A stretch of DNA of 64,000 nucleotides from an uncultured Atopobiaceae bacterium (GCA_944320385.1 CALUHH010000005.1:23360-87359), one strand, 5' to 3'. Counted from the stretch's first letter, positions 8,191 through 16,644 are shown. The notes: generated by a model not told the origin, from the sequence alone. Program-made: numbers and translations.

Positions 8191-8748
8191 ATGCAGCTCG
8201 TCGACTCTAAGCCCACGCCGGACGACCGGCACGTCTGCGTGATCTGGCTCTCGCGTGCCGGCCTTGCAATCGGGGCAGACGGGCAGCCCGTCGAGGCCGA
8301 GTCCTCCCCCGCCTCCGCTGCCGCGCAGGTTGCCGAGAAGCACCTCAGCACCCGACTCTTCCCGCACGAGCGGCGCGGCGGCAGGAGCCGACTCCAGATA
8401 AACGAGATCCAGTCGCTCAGGTACGGCCTCGTCTCCGGGCCCGACATGAAGGGCATCATCGAGTATCACGGGTCGATTGTGCTCGCCACGCCCGTCTTTG
8501 ACGGACGGCTGCCGGGCATCGTCGCCGAGGCGCTCACGAAGTTTGGGCCATACGACCTCGCGGGCATCACGGTGATGCCGGTCGTCACGCTTGCCGACAG
8601 CACGGGCGAGGTCGGTGACGCGCTTCTCGCCGACCTGCGCGCGGCCCTGCCCGGCGCTGAGCTGCTCGAACCGCTTGTCCTTCTCGGCGAGAAGCCCGAG
8701 GCAATCGAGTCCCAGCTTACGCCCTGCCTCGACGACCTCATCCGCTAG
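8191..8748 (+). CDS. Conserved-looking hypothetical protein
   Basis: ATG 8191 is six bases after GGAGG; an upstream in-frame ATG (8152) has no ribosome site. The 185-residue product is soluble and balanced in charge, with alternating strand-like segments (HVCVIWLSRAG, GIIEYHGSIVLATPVF, DLAGITVMPVVTL). I cannot assign a family or function. It is convergent with the histidine kinase gene at 8943, and the gap between them is filled by a repeat array and a REP palindrome. Confidence 0.6.
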   Translation: MQLVDSKPTPDDRHVCVIWLSRAGLAIGADGQPVEAESSPASAAAQVAEKHLSTRLFPHERRGGRSRLQINEIQSLRYGLVSGPDMKGIIEYHGSIVLATPVFDGRLPGIVAEALTKFGPYDLAGITVMPVVTLADSTGEVGDALLADLRAALPGAELLEPLVLLGEKPEAIESQLTPCLDDLIR

Positions 8749-8772
8749 CCACCATCGTCGCCGTTGCCGTCC

Positions 8773-8914
8773 GAGGGTATGTACACTGCCCCTTGAGGGT
8801 ATGTACACCCCGTCATCGAGTGCGGGCAGCAAACCCGCAGGTCAGAGAGTTGCCGAGAAGAACGCGCACTCGCGGAAGTGTACATACCCTAAGGGCTGGG
8901 TGTACATACCCTCG
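8773..8914. repeat. Opposed repeat array, 22-bp period (2 direct, 2 inverted)
   Basis: GAGGGTATGTACAC occurs at 8773 and 8795 (22 bases apart). Its reverse complement GTGTACATACCCT starts at 8880 and 8902 (again 22 apart). The centre holds a hairpin, TGCGGG-N7-CCCGCA (8821-8839), and a CGAGAAGAAC word (8853-8862). The array fills a convergent gene junction. A folded transcript would pair the outer copies with each other on either strand. Confidence 0.85.
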
Positions 8915-8939
8915 AGAGGGCGTCAGGTCAGCCGCCCAT

Positions 8940-8970
8940 CTGTCAATTGGGGACTGTCCCCAATTGACAG
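8940..8970. repeat. REP palindrome, TGTCAATTGGGGAC type
   Basis: A perfect 31-base palindrome with arms CTGTCAATTGGGGAC and a one-base centre. Read on the minus strand it encodes the last residues (CQLGTVPN) and stop of the histidine kinase at 8943. The same element occurs at 26299, 31261, 32140 and 33688, with a degenerate copy at 19790. Confidence 0.9.
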
Positions 8971-9974
8971 ACAAGGTTTGGGCCGGAGAGATGGGCGGTG
9001 AGGGTCATGCCCTGGGCCTCGGCGAGCTTGGCGGCAACGGAGAGGCCCAGGCCAGATCCTGCCGTCGAGCGCGAGGCGTCGGCCTGGTAGAAGCGCTCGA
9101 AGAGGCGGTCGACGTCGATGGTTGAGGGGTCGGCCACGGGGTTGGAGAACTCCACGACCACGCCGCTCTTCTCGCCGTCCTTCTCGCCCGCTGGTCGAAC
9201 GCTCACCGCAAGCGGGCCGGAGCCGTGTCGCAGCGCGTTCACCACGAGGTTCTCCACGATGCGCGTGAGCGCCTCCCGGCTGGCCGTGACGACAGCGTCC
9301 CCGCAGTCGAGCTCCGGCTCCCAGCCGCGCGCCTCGAACTCCGGGTAATGGCCGAGAAGAACCTGCTCCAGCACCGGTCTCAGAGCAACCGGGCCCAGCT
9401 CAAGCTGGGTATCCGGGTCGGCGGCGCGCGCGTATGAGAAGAGCTCGTCCAGAAGGCCCGACATAGCGGCCAGACGCGCGTCGGCGGCGGCGAGCTGCTC
9501 GTCCTTGCGCGCCGGATCAACCTCCTCGCGGGCCAGCTGCAGGTAGCCGCGGGCACCGGTGAGCGGGGTGCGCACGTCGTGGGAGAGCGCGGAGAGCCCG
9601 CGCGAGAACTCGTCGGACGCGCGCAGGGCCTCCACGCGCTCCGCGTCCGCGGCGTCGATCTCGGCGTTCACGGCGTCGACCAGGGCGACCATACCCGGCA
9701 GGCGGCTGCCGCAGGTGAGCCGCGCGTTGCTCAGGCGCTCCCGACGCGCCAGGAAGCGCGCCTGCCGCCCGAGCTCGGTCGCGTAGCACACGCAGACGAA
9801 GAACGCCCCGAGCCCCAGGCCAACGAGCAGCAGGGCCGCGACCACGATTCCCTCGACCATCCGAAACCTCTCGACGACACCGACCCACGACCCCATGGTA
9901 GAGCTTGCGAGCAGCCACTCCGCCACCGAGCGAAGCCAGCGGTAGAGCGGCTCGAGGAACGCGTCGGACATCAT
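8943..9974 (-). CDS. Sensor histidine kinase of a lantibiotic-resistance-type module
   Basis: The start (ATG 9974, or 9971) overlaps the stop of the preceding permease in ATGATG; upstream in-frame codons belong to another gene. The 343-residue protein has one clear membrane helix (about residues 46-70), a HisKA domain with H-box SHDVRTPL (His132), an N-box (IVENLVVNALRHG) and a G-box (GSGLGLSVAAKLA). There is no large sensory domain, so the paired ABC permeases may do the sensing, as in BceS/lantibiotic systems. The C-terminus VCQLGTVPN is encoded by the REP palindrome at 8940. The cognate regulator is at 12639. Confidence 0.9.
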   Translation of the reverse strand: MMSDAFLEPLYRWLRSVAEWLLASSTMGSWVGVVERFRMVEGIVVAALLLVGLGLGAFFVCVCYATELGRQARFLARRERLSNARLTCGSRLPGMVALVDAVNAEIDAADAERVEALRASDEFSRGLSALSHDVRTPLTGARGYLQLAREEVDPARKDEQLAAADARLAAMSGLLDELFSYARAADPDTQLELGPVALRPVLEQVLLGHYPEFEARGWEPELDCGDAVVTASREALTRIVENLVVNALRHGSGPLAVSVRPAGEKDGEKSGVVVEFSNPVADPSTIDVDRLFERFYQADASRSTAGSGLGLSVAAKLAEAQGMTLTAHLSGPNLVCQLGTVPN

Positions 9975-10792
9975 GCGACGTCGCGCCTCGAGCCCACGAA
10001 GGTACCGAGCGCGCCGCACGCCGCGCAGAGCGGCGCGCAGACGATGAGCGCGCGGACGGCGGGCGCAAGGCCCGTGGCGTCGACGGCGAGCATGTCCGCG
10101 GCGCCGTTGCCGACTACGGCCGTGGTGACGTAGGGCATCCAGGCGATGGCGGCCTCGAGCGCGGGGCCCCACCCTAGGCCGAACGCGTCGCTCACAAGCA
10201 GGAGGAAGCTAAAGAACCCCTGTTCCACGGCACCCGAGAGCAGCAGGAACGCGACTATCACGGCAATCGCCTTGACGCGCGTGAGCTGCCCCGCGAGCAG
10301 CACGACGAGCGCGTAGGCGCATGCGTGGAGCCAGCCCTCCCCCGCCCACACCGCGATCTGCCAGAGCGGCTCGACGTTTTCCACCGGACGCATGGTCACG
10401 AACACGCCGACGCCGCTGAACGCGAGGTAGGCCAGCAGGATGACACCCGTGACGATGACCACGAGCAGGTACTTCTCGGCGAAGTAGGCGACGCGCCCGC
10501 GCAGGGACGAGAGAAGCGTGCGGTCAAAGCCAGCATCGGAGTCCATGCAGGAGAGATGCGCCGCCACGAACACGGCGACCATCTGGACGAGCGTGATGCT
10601 CGCGCCGCGCCCGGCGAGGCGCAGCGCCCCGGCGCGACCGGTCAGGCCGTCGTAGACGATGCCCGGCTGGAGCGGCCACCAGATCGTGAAGACGGCGCTG
10701 CCCAGGGTGGCAAGCGCGACGAGCGCGAGCACGGCCCATGGCCAGCGAGCACGCAGCGTGCGGTAGAGGTCCGAGCGAAGCAGAGCCATCAT
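9971..10792 (-). CDS. ABC-2 type permease, immunity/bacitracin-like (copy 2)
   Basis: The start is ATG 10792 in an ATGATG overlap with the previous stop. The 273-residue protein opens MMALLRSDLYRTLRARWPW and has six hydrophobic segments, the pattern of ABC-2 permeases of lantibiotic self-protection systems (EpiE/G, MutE/G type). It is a clear paralogue of the preceding gene: matching N-termini (ALxRSDxYRxLxARW), a shared FAEK motif, and the same final residues SRRDVA. A duplicated pair of permeases with one ATPase is usual for such exporters. It would pump antimicrobial peptides out of the membrane or act as co-sensor. Confidence 0.85.
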   Translation of the reverse strand: MMALLRSDLYRTLRARWPWAVLALVALATLGSAVFTIWWPLQPGIVYDGLTGRAGALRLAGRGASITLVQMVAVFVAAHLSCMDSDAGFDRTLLSSLRGRVAYFAEKYLLVVIVTGVILLAYLAFSGVGVFVTMRPVENVEPLWQIAVWAGEGWLHACAYALVVLLAGQLTRVKAIAVIVAFLLLSGAVEQGFFSFLLLVSDAFGLGWGPALEAAIAWMPYVTTAVVGNGAADMLAVDATGLAPAVRALIVCAPLCAACGALGTFVGSRRDVA

Positions 10793-11589
10793 GCGACATC
10801 CCTCCTCGAGACGAGCAGGGCGTCGGCGGCGACGGTGGCCGCGGCGACCGGCAGGCACACGACGAGCGCGCGGACGGCCGGCGCCAAGCTCACCGCGTTG
10901 TCAACGGAGAACATCGTCTGCGCCCCGGCACCGACCGCGGACGCGATCTCCGCGGGCAGCCACGGGCCCACGACGGCCGTCACCGTGAGGAACTCGCCGC
11001 CGAGAAGCGCGTACAGGAAGTCAATCCCGATGAGCAGGGCGCCCTCGATCAGGCCGCCGGCGCTGAGCACGGCAAACACCGTGGTCACGCTCTCGTTGCG
11101 CGTGAGGTGGGCCACGAGCACCGTGAGCGCGACGTAGGGCGCGGCGCAGAGCCAGGTGCAGCCGAGCCAGGCCGCGACCTGCCACGCGGGCTCCGGGTTT
11201 GCCACCGGCACCCCAGAGACCAACAGGCCGAGAAGACCCATCACGAATGCGAAGACGATAAGGACCGCGGAGAGCAGCAGCGAGAAGACGCACTTCTCGG
11301 CAAACCAGACCATGCGGGCGCGCTCTCCGAGGGACGAGAGGATCGACCGCGCGAAACCGATGTCGGTCCGGTCGCAGCACACGATGGACGCCATGGCCGC
11401 GGCGAGGATCTGGATGCCGTTCATGGGGAGCGCTGAGCCGGTGAGGTCGTCGTAGCGGATGGGGCCCATGCTGGTCCAGCGCATCATGAGGGCAGGCGCG
11501 AGCAGGAGAAACGCGACGATGGCGGCCACGGCCCAGATCCAGCGCGCGTGAAGGACACGGTAGGCGTCCGAGCGGATCAGGGCGATCAT
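10789..11589 (-). CDS. ABC-2 type permease, immunity/bacitracin-like (copy 1)
   Basis: ATG 11589 overlaps the end of the ATPase gene by four bases. The 266-residue product (MIALIRSDAYRVLHARWIW start) has six membrane segments and ends in SRRDVA, as does the next gene. It should pair with that paralogue as a heterodimeric membrane channel driven by the ATPase at 11586. Stop and start codons of the operon are all coupled, which implies equal expression of the subunits. The substrate is probably a lantibiotic or other membrane-active peptide, by analogy with the gene order regulator-ATPase-permeases-kinase. Confidence 0.85.
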   Translation of the reverse strand: MIALIRSDAYRVLHARWIWAVAAIVAFLLLAPALMMRWTSMGPIRYDDLTGSALPMNGIQILAAAMASIVCCDRTDIGFARSILSSLGERARMVWFAEKCVFSLLLSAVLIVFAFVMGLLGLLVSGVPVANPEPAWQVAAWLGCTWLCAAPYVALTVLVAHLTRNESVTTVFAVLSAGGLIEGALLIGIDFLYALLGGEFLTVTAVVGPWLPAEIASAVGAGAQTMFSVDNAVSLAPAVRALVVCLPVAAATVAADALLVSRRDVA

Positions 11590-12539
11590 CGCGCGCCACC
11601 GTCCTTCTCGGTGTTGAATAGGGACCGTCCCTTTTCATCACCCATGAGCTCGACGAAGTACTCCTCGATGTCGCGCTCCTGCTGCGTGAGCTCGCGGACC
11701 TCGACGCCGGCCGAGAAGCACGCGGAGCTGACCTCGTCGAGCGTGGCGCCGGTCACCACGAGCGCGCCGTCCGGCTCCGCGCGGAAGGTCGCCTGCGGCA
11801 GCGCCTGCTCGAGCAGGGCGAGCCCGCGCTCGGGCTCGGCCAGGCGGACGCGCACGGAGCTCCCGCAGCGCTCATGGAGCTCCTCGTCGGTGAACTCAGC
11901 TCTGAGACGTCCGTCAGCGATGACGCCGAATCGCGTGGCCACGCGGTCGAGCTGGTCGAGCACGTGGCTCGAGATCATGATCGTGACGCCGTGCTCGTGG
12001 TTGAGGCGCACGAGCGTGAGGCGCATGTCGCGGGTCGCCTCGGGGTCGAGCCCGTTGAAGGGCTCGTCAAGGAGCAGCAGGTCGGGACTGCCCACGAGCG
12101 CGAGGGCGAGCCCCAGGCGCTGCTTCATGCCGAGCGAGTAGGCCTTCACGCGGCGGTGGTCCGTCGGGTCCAGGCCCACGAGCGCGAGCAGGTCGTCTGC
12201 CACCGCGCCGGCGTGCGTCATGCCGAGCGCGAGCGCCTTGGCGACGAGGTTGTCGCGCGCGGTGAGGCTCTGCAGCACGCCCGGGCTCTCGATGAGGGCG
12301 CCGATGCGCGAGAAGCCCTGCGGGGTCGCGCCGCCGCGCTCCGGGTCGCCGAAGAGGACGACCTCGCCGGCCGTCGGGCGCGCCAGGCCCGCGACCATCT
12401 TCATCGTGGTGGACTTGCCCGACCCGTTCTTTCCCACAAAGCCGTAGATGTCACCGGCTGCGACGGTCATGTCCAGGTTGTCCACGGCCAGCTTGCGCCG
12501 ATAGCGCTTGGTGAGGCCGTGCGTCTCGATGACGTTCAC
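11586..12539 (-). CDS. ABC transporter ATP-binding protein, lantibiotic-immunity type
   Basis: GTG 12539 follows AAAGGAG. The 317-residue protein has Walker A (GKNGSGKS, about residues 38-45), signature YSLGMKQRLG, Walker B LLLLDEP and H-loop SSH, then an extra C-terminal domain of about 100 residues seen in BcrA/EpiF-type ATPases. The last residues (GDEKGRSLFNTEK) are encoded by a GGGAC-GTCCC palindrome at 11615-11640, so the very C-terminus is repeat-derived. It powers the two permeases downstream. The gap to the response regulator (12540-12638) contains an imperfect hairpin near 12553-12583 and probably a separate promoter. Confidence 0.9.
   Translation of the reverse strand: MNVIETHGLTKRYRRKLAVDNLDMTVAAGDIYGFVGKNGSGKSTTMKMVAGLARPTAGEVVLFGDPERGGATPQGFSRIGALIESPGVLQSLTARDNLVAKALALGMTHAGAVADDLLALVGLDPTDHRRVKAYSLGMKQRLGLALALVGSPDLLLLDEPFNGLDPEATRDMRLTLVRLNHEHGVTIMISSHVLDQLDRVATRFGVIADGRLRAEFTDEELHERCGSSVRVRLAEPERGLALLEQALPQATFRAEPDGALVVTGATLDEVSSACFSAGVEVRELTQQERDIEEYFVELMGDEKGRSLFNTEKDGGAR
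11615..11640. repeat. GGGAC-GTCCC palindrome, GATGAAAAGGGAC subtype, in coding sequence
   Basis: On the minus strand GATGAAAAGGGAC is followed by GGTCCCTATTCA, an imperfect palindrome within the last 20 codons of the ATPase gene. It shares its left arm with the intergenic palindrome at 39362. Confidence 0.65.
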
Positions 12540-12638
12540 GCTCGCTCCTTTCTAGAGGCTGCCTCCCAGTCTGGCAGGCAGGCCTTTAGAAACCGTGAGC
12601 CAAATCTAAAGAAAGCTTGAGGATGAGGCGGGGCAGTA

Positions 12639-13340
12639 TCACGCGAGCTTGAAGCCCATGCCCCAGACGGTCTTGACGTACTCGTCCGTGCCGGTTGCGC
12701 GCAGCTTGGCTCGGATGTTGGAGACGTGCACGGCGACCGTGGAGTCGTCGCCGGCAAACGGCTCGCCCCACGCGAGCTCGAAGAGCTCCGCCTTGGAGAA
12801 GACGCGGTTGGGCCGGCGCACGAGCGCCTCGAGGATGTTGAACTCGATCTTGGTGAGCGCGACCTCCCCGCCCTTCTCGCCATCCTCGCCAGGGGCGACC
12901 GCGAGCGTGCGTGCCTCGGGGTCGAGCGTCCAGCGCTGCCAGCGCAGCACCTCGTCGCCCGGGACCGATGCGCCATGATGGCGCAGCTGCACCTCCACGC
13001 GCGCCGCGAGCTCGTCGAGGTCGAAGGGCTTGGTGAGGTAGTCGTCGGCACCCAGGCGCAGCAGGTCGATCTTGTCCGCCGCCGTGGTGCGAGCCGAGAT
13101 CACGATCACGGGCGTCGCCGCGTCACGCGCCCGGATGAGCCCGACGAGCTCCTCGCCGGTCGCACCGGGCAACATGAGGTCGCAGATGACGATGTCATAC
13201 GCCGCGTCCTTCTCGCCCAGCAGCAGGCGCGCCTCGGAGCCCGAGAAGGCCTGCGTCACCGCATGACCGTCGCGCGCGAGCCGCGTGGCCACCACGTCGT
13301 TGATCGCCGCGTCGTCCTCTATGACCAGCACCCGCGCCAT
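12639..13340 (-). CDS. OmpR-family response regulator
   Basis: ATG 13340 is preceded by GGGAGG. Residues 1-120 form a receiver domain with the acidic pocket (EDD, residues 8-10), phospho-acceptor Asp54 (CDLMLPG) and conserved Lys in TKPF. Residues 135-233 form a winged helix of the OmpR type (VALTKIEFNILEAL and VHVSNIRAKL). It is the first gene of the immunity module and should be phosphorylated by the kinase at 8943. It probably controls the ABC genes directly behind it; the AT-rich stretch around 12590-12620 is the likely target promoter. A repeat palindrome lies immediately upstream of its ribosome site. Confidence 0.93.
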   Translation of the reverse strand: MARVLVIEDDAAINDVVATRLARDGHAVTQAFSGSEARLLLGEKDAAYDIVICDLMLPGATGEELVGLIRARDAATPVIVISARTTAADKIDLLRLGADDYLTKPFDLDELAARVEVQLRHHGASVPGDEVLRWQRWTLDPEARTLAVAPGEDGEKGGEVALTKIEFNILEALVRRPNRVFSKAELFELAWGEPFAGDDSTVAVHVSNIRAKLRATGTDEYVKTVWGMGFKLA

Positions 13341-13352
13341 GATCCTCCCAAA

Positions 13353-13383
13353 ATGATACGAAGGGAATGTCCCTTCGTATCAT
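13353..13383. repeat. GGGA-TCCC palindrome, GATACGAAGGGA subtype
   Basis: ATGATACGAAGGGA pairs perfectly with TCCCTTCGTATCAT around a three-base centre. It sits 12 bases upstream of the response-regulator start. It shares only the GGGA-TCCC heart with the commoner palindromes, as if subfamilies differ in their outer arms. Confidence 0.8.
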
Positions 13384-13483
13384 AGCGGCATGGACTCCCA
13401 GAATCATGGGGTTGTAATGGCGGACATACAGACGTAAGTGACCGCTCGCCTTTGTTAAGGGCGCCGTAAGAGACGGTCAGCTC

Positions 13484-13602
13484 AGAGCAAGGACTCCCCG
13501 ACCGCGGGCAACCCCACCGCGAGCGGACCCTAACGTAGCACTCGGCTTCGCCGGCGGCGCAGCGCCGTCGGCAGACGTGAACGGGTATCGAAGGGAGCTC
13601 TT
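13484..13602 (+). promoter_or_regulatory. Structured 5' leader upstream of the ABC importer operon
   Basis: The 5' region of the binding-protein gene holds CAGAGC, AAGGACTCCCCGACC, CGCGGGCAACCCCACCGCG (a stem of CGCGG and CCGCG with the loop GCAACCCCA) and a strong hairpin at 13548-13573 (CGCCGGCGGCGC with GCGCCGTCGGC). This is followed directly by the ribosome site. A GGCAACC-like core plus a downstream hairpin resembles SAM-family riboswitch leaders, but the full consensus is not met. I call it a possible riboswitch or attenuator only. Confidence 0.35.
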
Positions 13603-14748
13603 GTGAAGAACAGCATCACCGCCACCGGCGTCTCTCGCCGATCCTTCCTCGGCATGCTCGGCATGGCCGGCTTCGCCTGTGCGGCGGGCCTGGGCCTCAC
13701 CGGCTGCGAGGACAGCGCCGCCCCCGCGGCGGAGGCCGTGGACTTCAACTCCATGTCGCTGGACGACATCATCGCGCAGGCCAAGGAGGAGGGCCAGATC
13801 AACTCCGTGGGCATGCCGGACACCTGGGCCAACTGGGTCGGCACCTGGGACGACATCGAGGAGAAGTACGGCATCACGCAGGCCGACCAGGACATGTCCT
13901 CCGCCGAGGAGATCGCCATGTTCAAGCAGGAGGGCGCCGACGGCACCAAGGACATCGGCGACGTGGGCCAGCAGTGGGGCCCCACGGCCGAGGCCGAGGG
14001 CGTGACCCTCAAGTACAAGACCAGCTACTGGGACGAGATTCCCGACTGGGCCAAGGACGACGACGGCGACTGGGTCGTGGGCTACTACGGCACGATGTCG
14101 ATCATCTCCAACGACGACCAGGTCCCCAACCCGCCGACCACGCTCGCCGAGCTCGCTGACGGCGACTACAAGGTCTCCATCGGCGACATCACCGCCGCGG
14201 CGGCCGCGCAGCACGCGGTGCTCGCCATCGCCGTCGCCCTGGGCGGCGGCCTCGACGACATGCAGCCCGCCTACGACTTCATCACCAAGATCGCCGAGGC
14301 CGGCCGCCTCGACGTCTCCGACGTCTCCGTCGCCCGCCTGGAGTCCGGCGAGGTCGCCGTGGGCCTCAACTGGGACTACAACTCCCTCAACTACCGTGCG
14401 CAGATCGTCGAGAACAACCCCGACGCCAAGTTCACGGTCAGCATCCCGACCGACGGCTCGGTGCAGTCCGGCTACGCCACCATCATCAACGTCAACGCCC
14501 CGCACCCCGCCGCGGCCTGCCTCGCCCGCGAGTACATCCTCTCCGACGAGGGCCAGATCAACCTCGCCCGCGGCTACGCCACGCCCATCCGCAGCTCCGT
14601 GGAGCTCCCCGAGGACGTCAAGGCCCTGCGCCTGCCGGAGGAGCAGTACGGCGACCAGGTCCAGTCGATCGACTACGAGAAGTGGACCGACGTCACCAAC
14701 GAGCTCGTGACCTGGTACCAGGAGAACATCATCCCGATCCTGGGCTAG
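13603..14748 (+). CDS. Extracellular substrate-binding protein of an ABC importer
   Basis: GTG 13603 follows AAGGGAGC. The 381-residue protein has a twin-arginine-like signal (SRRSFLGMLGM) and a lipobox (LTGC, Cys near residue 35), so it is a lipoprotein, possibly exported folded. The mature part has the two-lobed periplasmic-binding fold of the spermidine/putrescine, iron and 2-aminoethylphosphonate group (IINVNAPHPAAACLAREYIL near the end is typical). It is the first gene of an operon with two permeases and an ATPase. The ligand is not evident from sequence. The PHP phosphoesterase genes behind the operon hint at a phosphorylated compound. Confidence 0.9.
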   Translation: MKNSITATGVSRRSFLGMLGMAGFACAAGLGLTGCEDSAAPAAEAVDFNSMSLDDIIAQAKEEGQINSVGMPDTWANWVGTWDDIEEKYGITQADQDMSSAEEIAMFKQEGADGTKDIGDVGQQWGPTAEAEGVTLKYKTSYWDEIPDWAKDDDGDWVVGYYGTMSIISNDDQVPNPPTTLAELADGDYKVSIGDITAAAAAQHAVLAIAVALGGGLDDMQPAYDFITKIAEAGRLDVSDVSVARLESGEVAVGLNWDYNSLNYRAQIVENNPDAKFTVSIPTDGSVQSGYATIINVNAPHPAAACLAREYILSDEGQINLARGYATPIRSSVELPEDVKALRLPEEQYGDQVQSIDYEKWTDVTNELVTWYQENIIPILG

Positions 14749-14783
14749 CCTCAAGCGCAGCGTCCGCCGTCATCGGCGCATCC

Positions 14784-14803
14784 GGGCGGCCTTCGGGCCG
14801 CCC
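14784..14803 (+). terminator. UUCG-loop hairpin after the binding-protein gene
   Basis: GGGCGGCC-TTCG-GGCCGCCC is followed by CTCTTC. It lies between the binding-protein gene and its permeases and probably makes the binding protein more abundant than the membrane parts by partial termination or mRNA protection. Confidence 0.75.
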
Positions 14804-14820
14804 TCTTCATGGGGCCCTCC

Positions 14821-14856
14821 GTCCTTCTCGCCAACGGGTCCCCGGGCGAGAAGGAC
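14821..14856. repeat. Inverted pair of the CGAGAAGGAC word
   Basis: GTCCTTCTCGCC (14821-14832) and GGCGAGAAGGAC (14845-14856) are perfect 12-base inverted copies around a 12-base loop. They form a second hairpin directly after the terminator at 14784. Both arms are full matches to the over-represented word of this window. Confidence 0.9.
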
Positions 14857-14902
14857 GAGCCGCCCCGACTCGCATCCCAACGAACGCATGTAAGGAGGTA
14901 TC

Positions 14903-15823
14903 GTGGCAGAGATCTCCCAGACGGCCGCCGCGCCCGCCGCAGGCGAACCGGCAACGGCGCAGGCAAGGTCCGCGAAGAGCAGGAGGTGGGTCGGCTACGT
15001 CGCCTTTCTCCCCTTTTTGCTCGTGATCGTAGGCTACGAGCTGCTCCCGCTCGCGCAGCTCGTGCTGGACAGCCTGATCGGCAAGGAGTCCGGCACCCTC
15101 GGCATCGAGAACTTCGTCAAGGTCTTCACCACCCCGCTCTACCAGCAGTCCATCATCAACAGCGTGTGGATCAGCCTCGTCTCGGCCGTCGTGGGCATCG
15201 TCGTGTCGTTTCTCGCCGCACGCTTTGCCTACGAGTCGAGCGAGCGCGTGCGCAGCGCCTTCACGATGGTCCTCAACATGATGTCCAACTTCTCCGGCGT
15301 CCCCCTGGCCTTTGCCTTCATGATCCTCATGGGCAACTCCGGCGTCCTCACCATCCTTGGGCAGCAGTGGAACATCCCCTTCCTCGCCGACTTTGACCTC
15401 TACACCGGCGAGGGCCTGCTCGTGCTCTACATCTACTTCCAGATCCCGCTGGCCACGCTGCTGCTCCTGCCGGCCTTCAGCGGTATCAAGAAGTCCTGGC
15501 GCGAGGCCGCGATCATCCTCCGGGCCACGCCGCTGGACTACTGGTTCAAGATCGTGATTCCCAACCTCATGCCGTCGATCCTAGGCACGCTCTCCGTGCT
15601 CTTCTCCAACGCCCTGGCCGCGTACGCGACCGCGTTCGCCGTCGTCATGAACAACTACGCGCTGCTCCCGCTGCAGATCACGTCCAAGTTCAAGGGCGAC
15701 GTGCAGATCGACGCGGCCACCGGCGGCGCGCTCGCCGTGGTGCTCATCATCCTGATGGTCGTCTGCACGCTCATCAACAACTACTTCACCAAGCGCGCGT
15801 CGAAGGGGCGTGAGATCATATGA
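14903..15823 (+). CDS. ABC importer permease, first membrane subunit
   Basis: GTG 14903 follows AAGGAGG. The 306-residue protein has about six membrane helices and the importer EAA motif (WREAAIILRATPLDYWFKIV, about residues 198-217) that docks onto the ATPase. It belongs to the binding-protein-dependent MalF/PotB group. The N-terminal 30 residues are Ala-rich and cytoplasmic. Its stop overlaps the start of the next permease (ATGA), so the two should be made in equal amounts as a heterodimer. Confidence 0.9.
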   Translation: MAEISQTAAAPAAGEPATAQARSAKSRRWVGYVAFLPFLLVIVGYELLPLAQLVLDSLIGKESGTLGIENFVKVFTTPLYQQSIINSVWISLVSAVVGIVVSFLAARFAYESSERVRSAFTMVLNMMSNFSGVPLAFAFMILMGNSGVLTILGQQWNIPFLADFDLYTGEGLLVLYIYFQIPLATLLLLPAFSGIKKSWREAAIILRATPLDYWFKIVIPNLMPSILGTLSVLFSNALAAYATAFAVVMNNYALLPLQITSKFKGDVQIDAATGGALAVVLIILMVVCTLINNYFTKRASKGREII

Positions 15824-16644
15824 GTTCCAAGACCAAGGCCGTCGAGGCCGCCGCTCCCGGCAAGAAGACGCCGCTCGCTGCCAAGATCTTCCTGGGCATC
15901 GTGGGCCTGTACCTGCTCGTCCCGTTTCTCACCACGCTCGTGTACTCGCTCTTCGTCGAGTGGACCGACGTTCTGCCCTCCGGCTTCACGCTGCGCAACT
16001 ACGCCGAGCTCTTCACAAACTCGACGTTTTGGCTCTCCATCGGCCGCACGCTCATCCTGTGCCTGGTGAGCGTCGCCATCACCATCGTCCTTCTCCTCCT
16101 GGCGATGTACGTCGTTGTGGCCGTCAACCGCAAGCTGGGCCGTTTCATGCAGTTCGTCTGCATGATCCCATACGCCCTCCAGGGCGTCATCCTGTCCATC
16201 GGCATCATCTCGCTCTACACCGGCACCGGCACGATCCTCTCCAACCGCATGTTCATGCTCTTCGGCGCCTACACCATCCTCGTGCTGCCCTACATCTATC
16301 AGGGAATCCGCAACGCGCTCAACGCAATCGACGCCAACATGCTCATCCAGGCCGCCGAGATGCTCGGCTGCGGGCGCTTCCGCGCCTACGTCCAGGTGGT
16401 GCTCCCCAACATCGTGTCGGGCATCCTGGTCTCGAGCCTCCTCGCGGAGAGCATCGTCTTCGGCGACTTCGTCCTGGCCAACAACATCGCCGGCACCAAC
16501 TACCAGAACATCCAGGTGTTCCTCCAGGCGAACATGGCGCGCTCGAGCGGGCTGTCCAGCGCCATCGTCGTCGTCATCTTCCTCGTGGTGGCCGCAGTGA
16601 CCGCAATCGTCCTCAAGCTCCAGCGCAGCTCGCAGAACAGGTAA
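15820..16644 (+). CDS. ABC importer permease, second membrane subunit
   Basis: ATG 15820 overlaps the previous stop. The 274-residue protein has six membrane helices and an EAA loop (QAAEMLGCGRFRAYVQVVLP, about residues 177-196). It is of the PotC/2-aminoethylphosphonate permease group and pairs with the upstream permease. The ATPase gene follows after 12 bases with ribosome site AAGGAGA. Together the four genes make a complete importer whose substrate remains open. Confidence 0.9.
   Translation: MSSKTKAVEAAAPGKKTPLAAKIFLGIVGLYLLVPFLTTLVYSLFVEWTDVLPSGFTLRNYAELFTNSTFWLSIGRTLILCLVSVAITIVLLLLAMYVVVAVNRKLGRFMQFVCMIPYALQGVILSIGIISLYTGTGTILSNRMFMLFGAYTILVLPYIYQGIRNALNAIDANMLIQAAEMLGCGRFRAYVQVVLPNIVSGILVSSLLAESIVFGDFVLANNIAGTNYQNIQVFLQANMARSSGLSSAIVVVIFLVVAAVTAIVLKLQRSSQNR

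Noticed and set aside
13484..13602. TPP or cobalamin riboswitch
   Set aside because: The CTGAGA and GCCACTG cores of those classes are absent.
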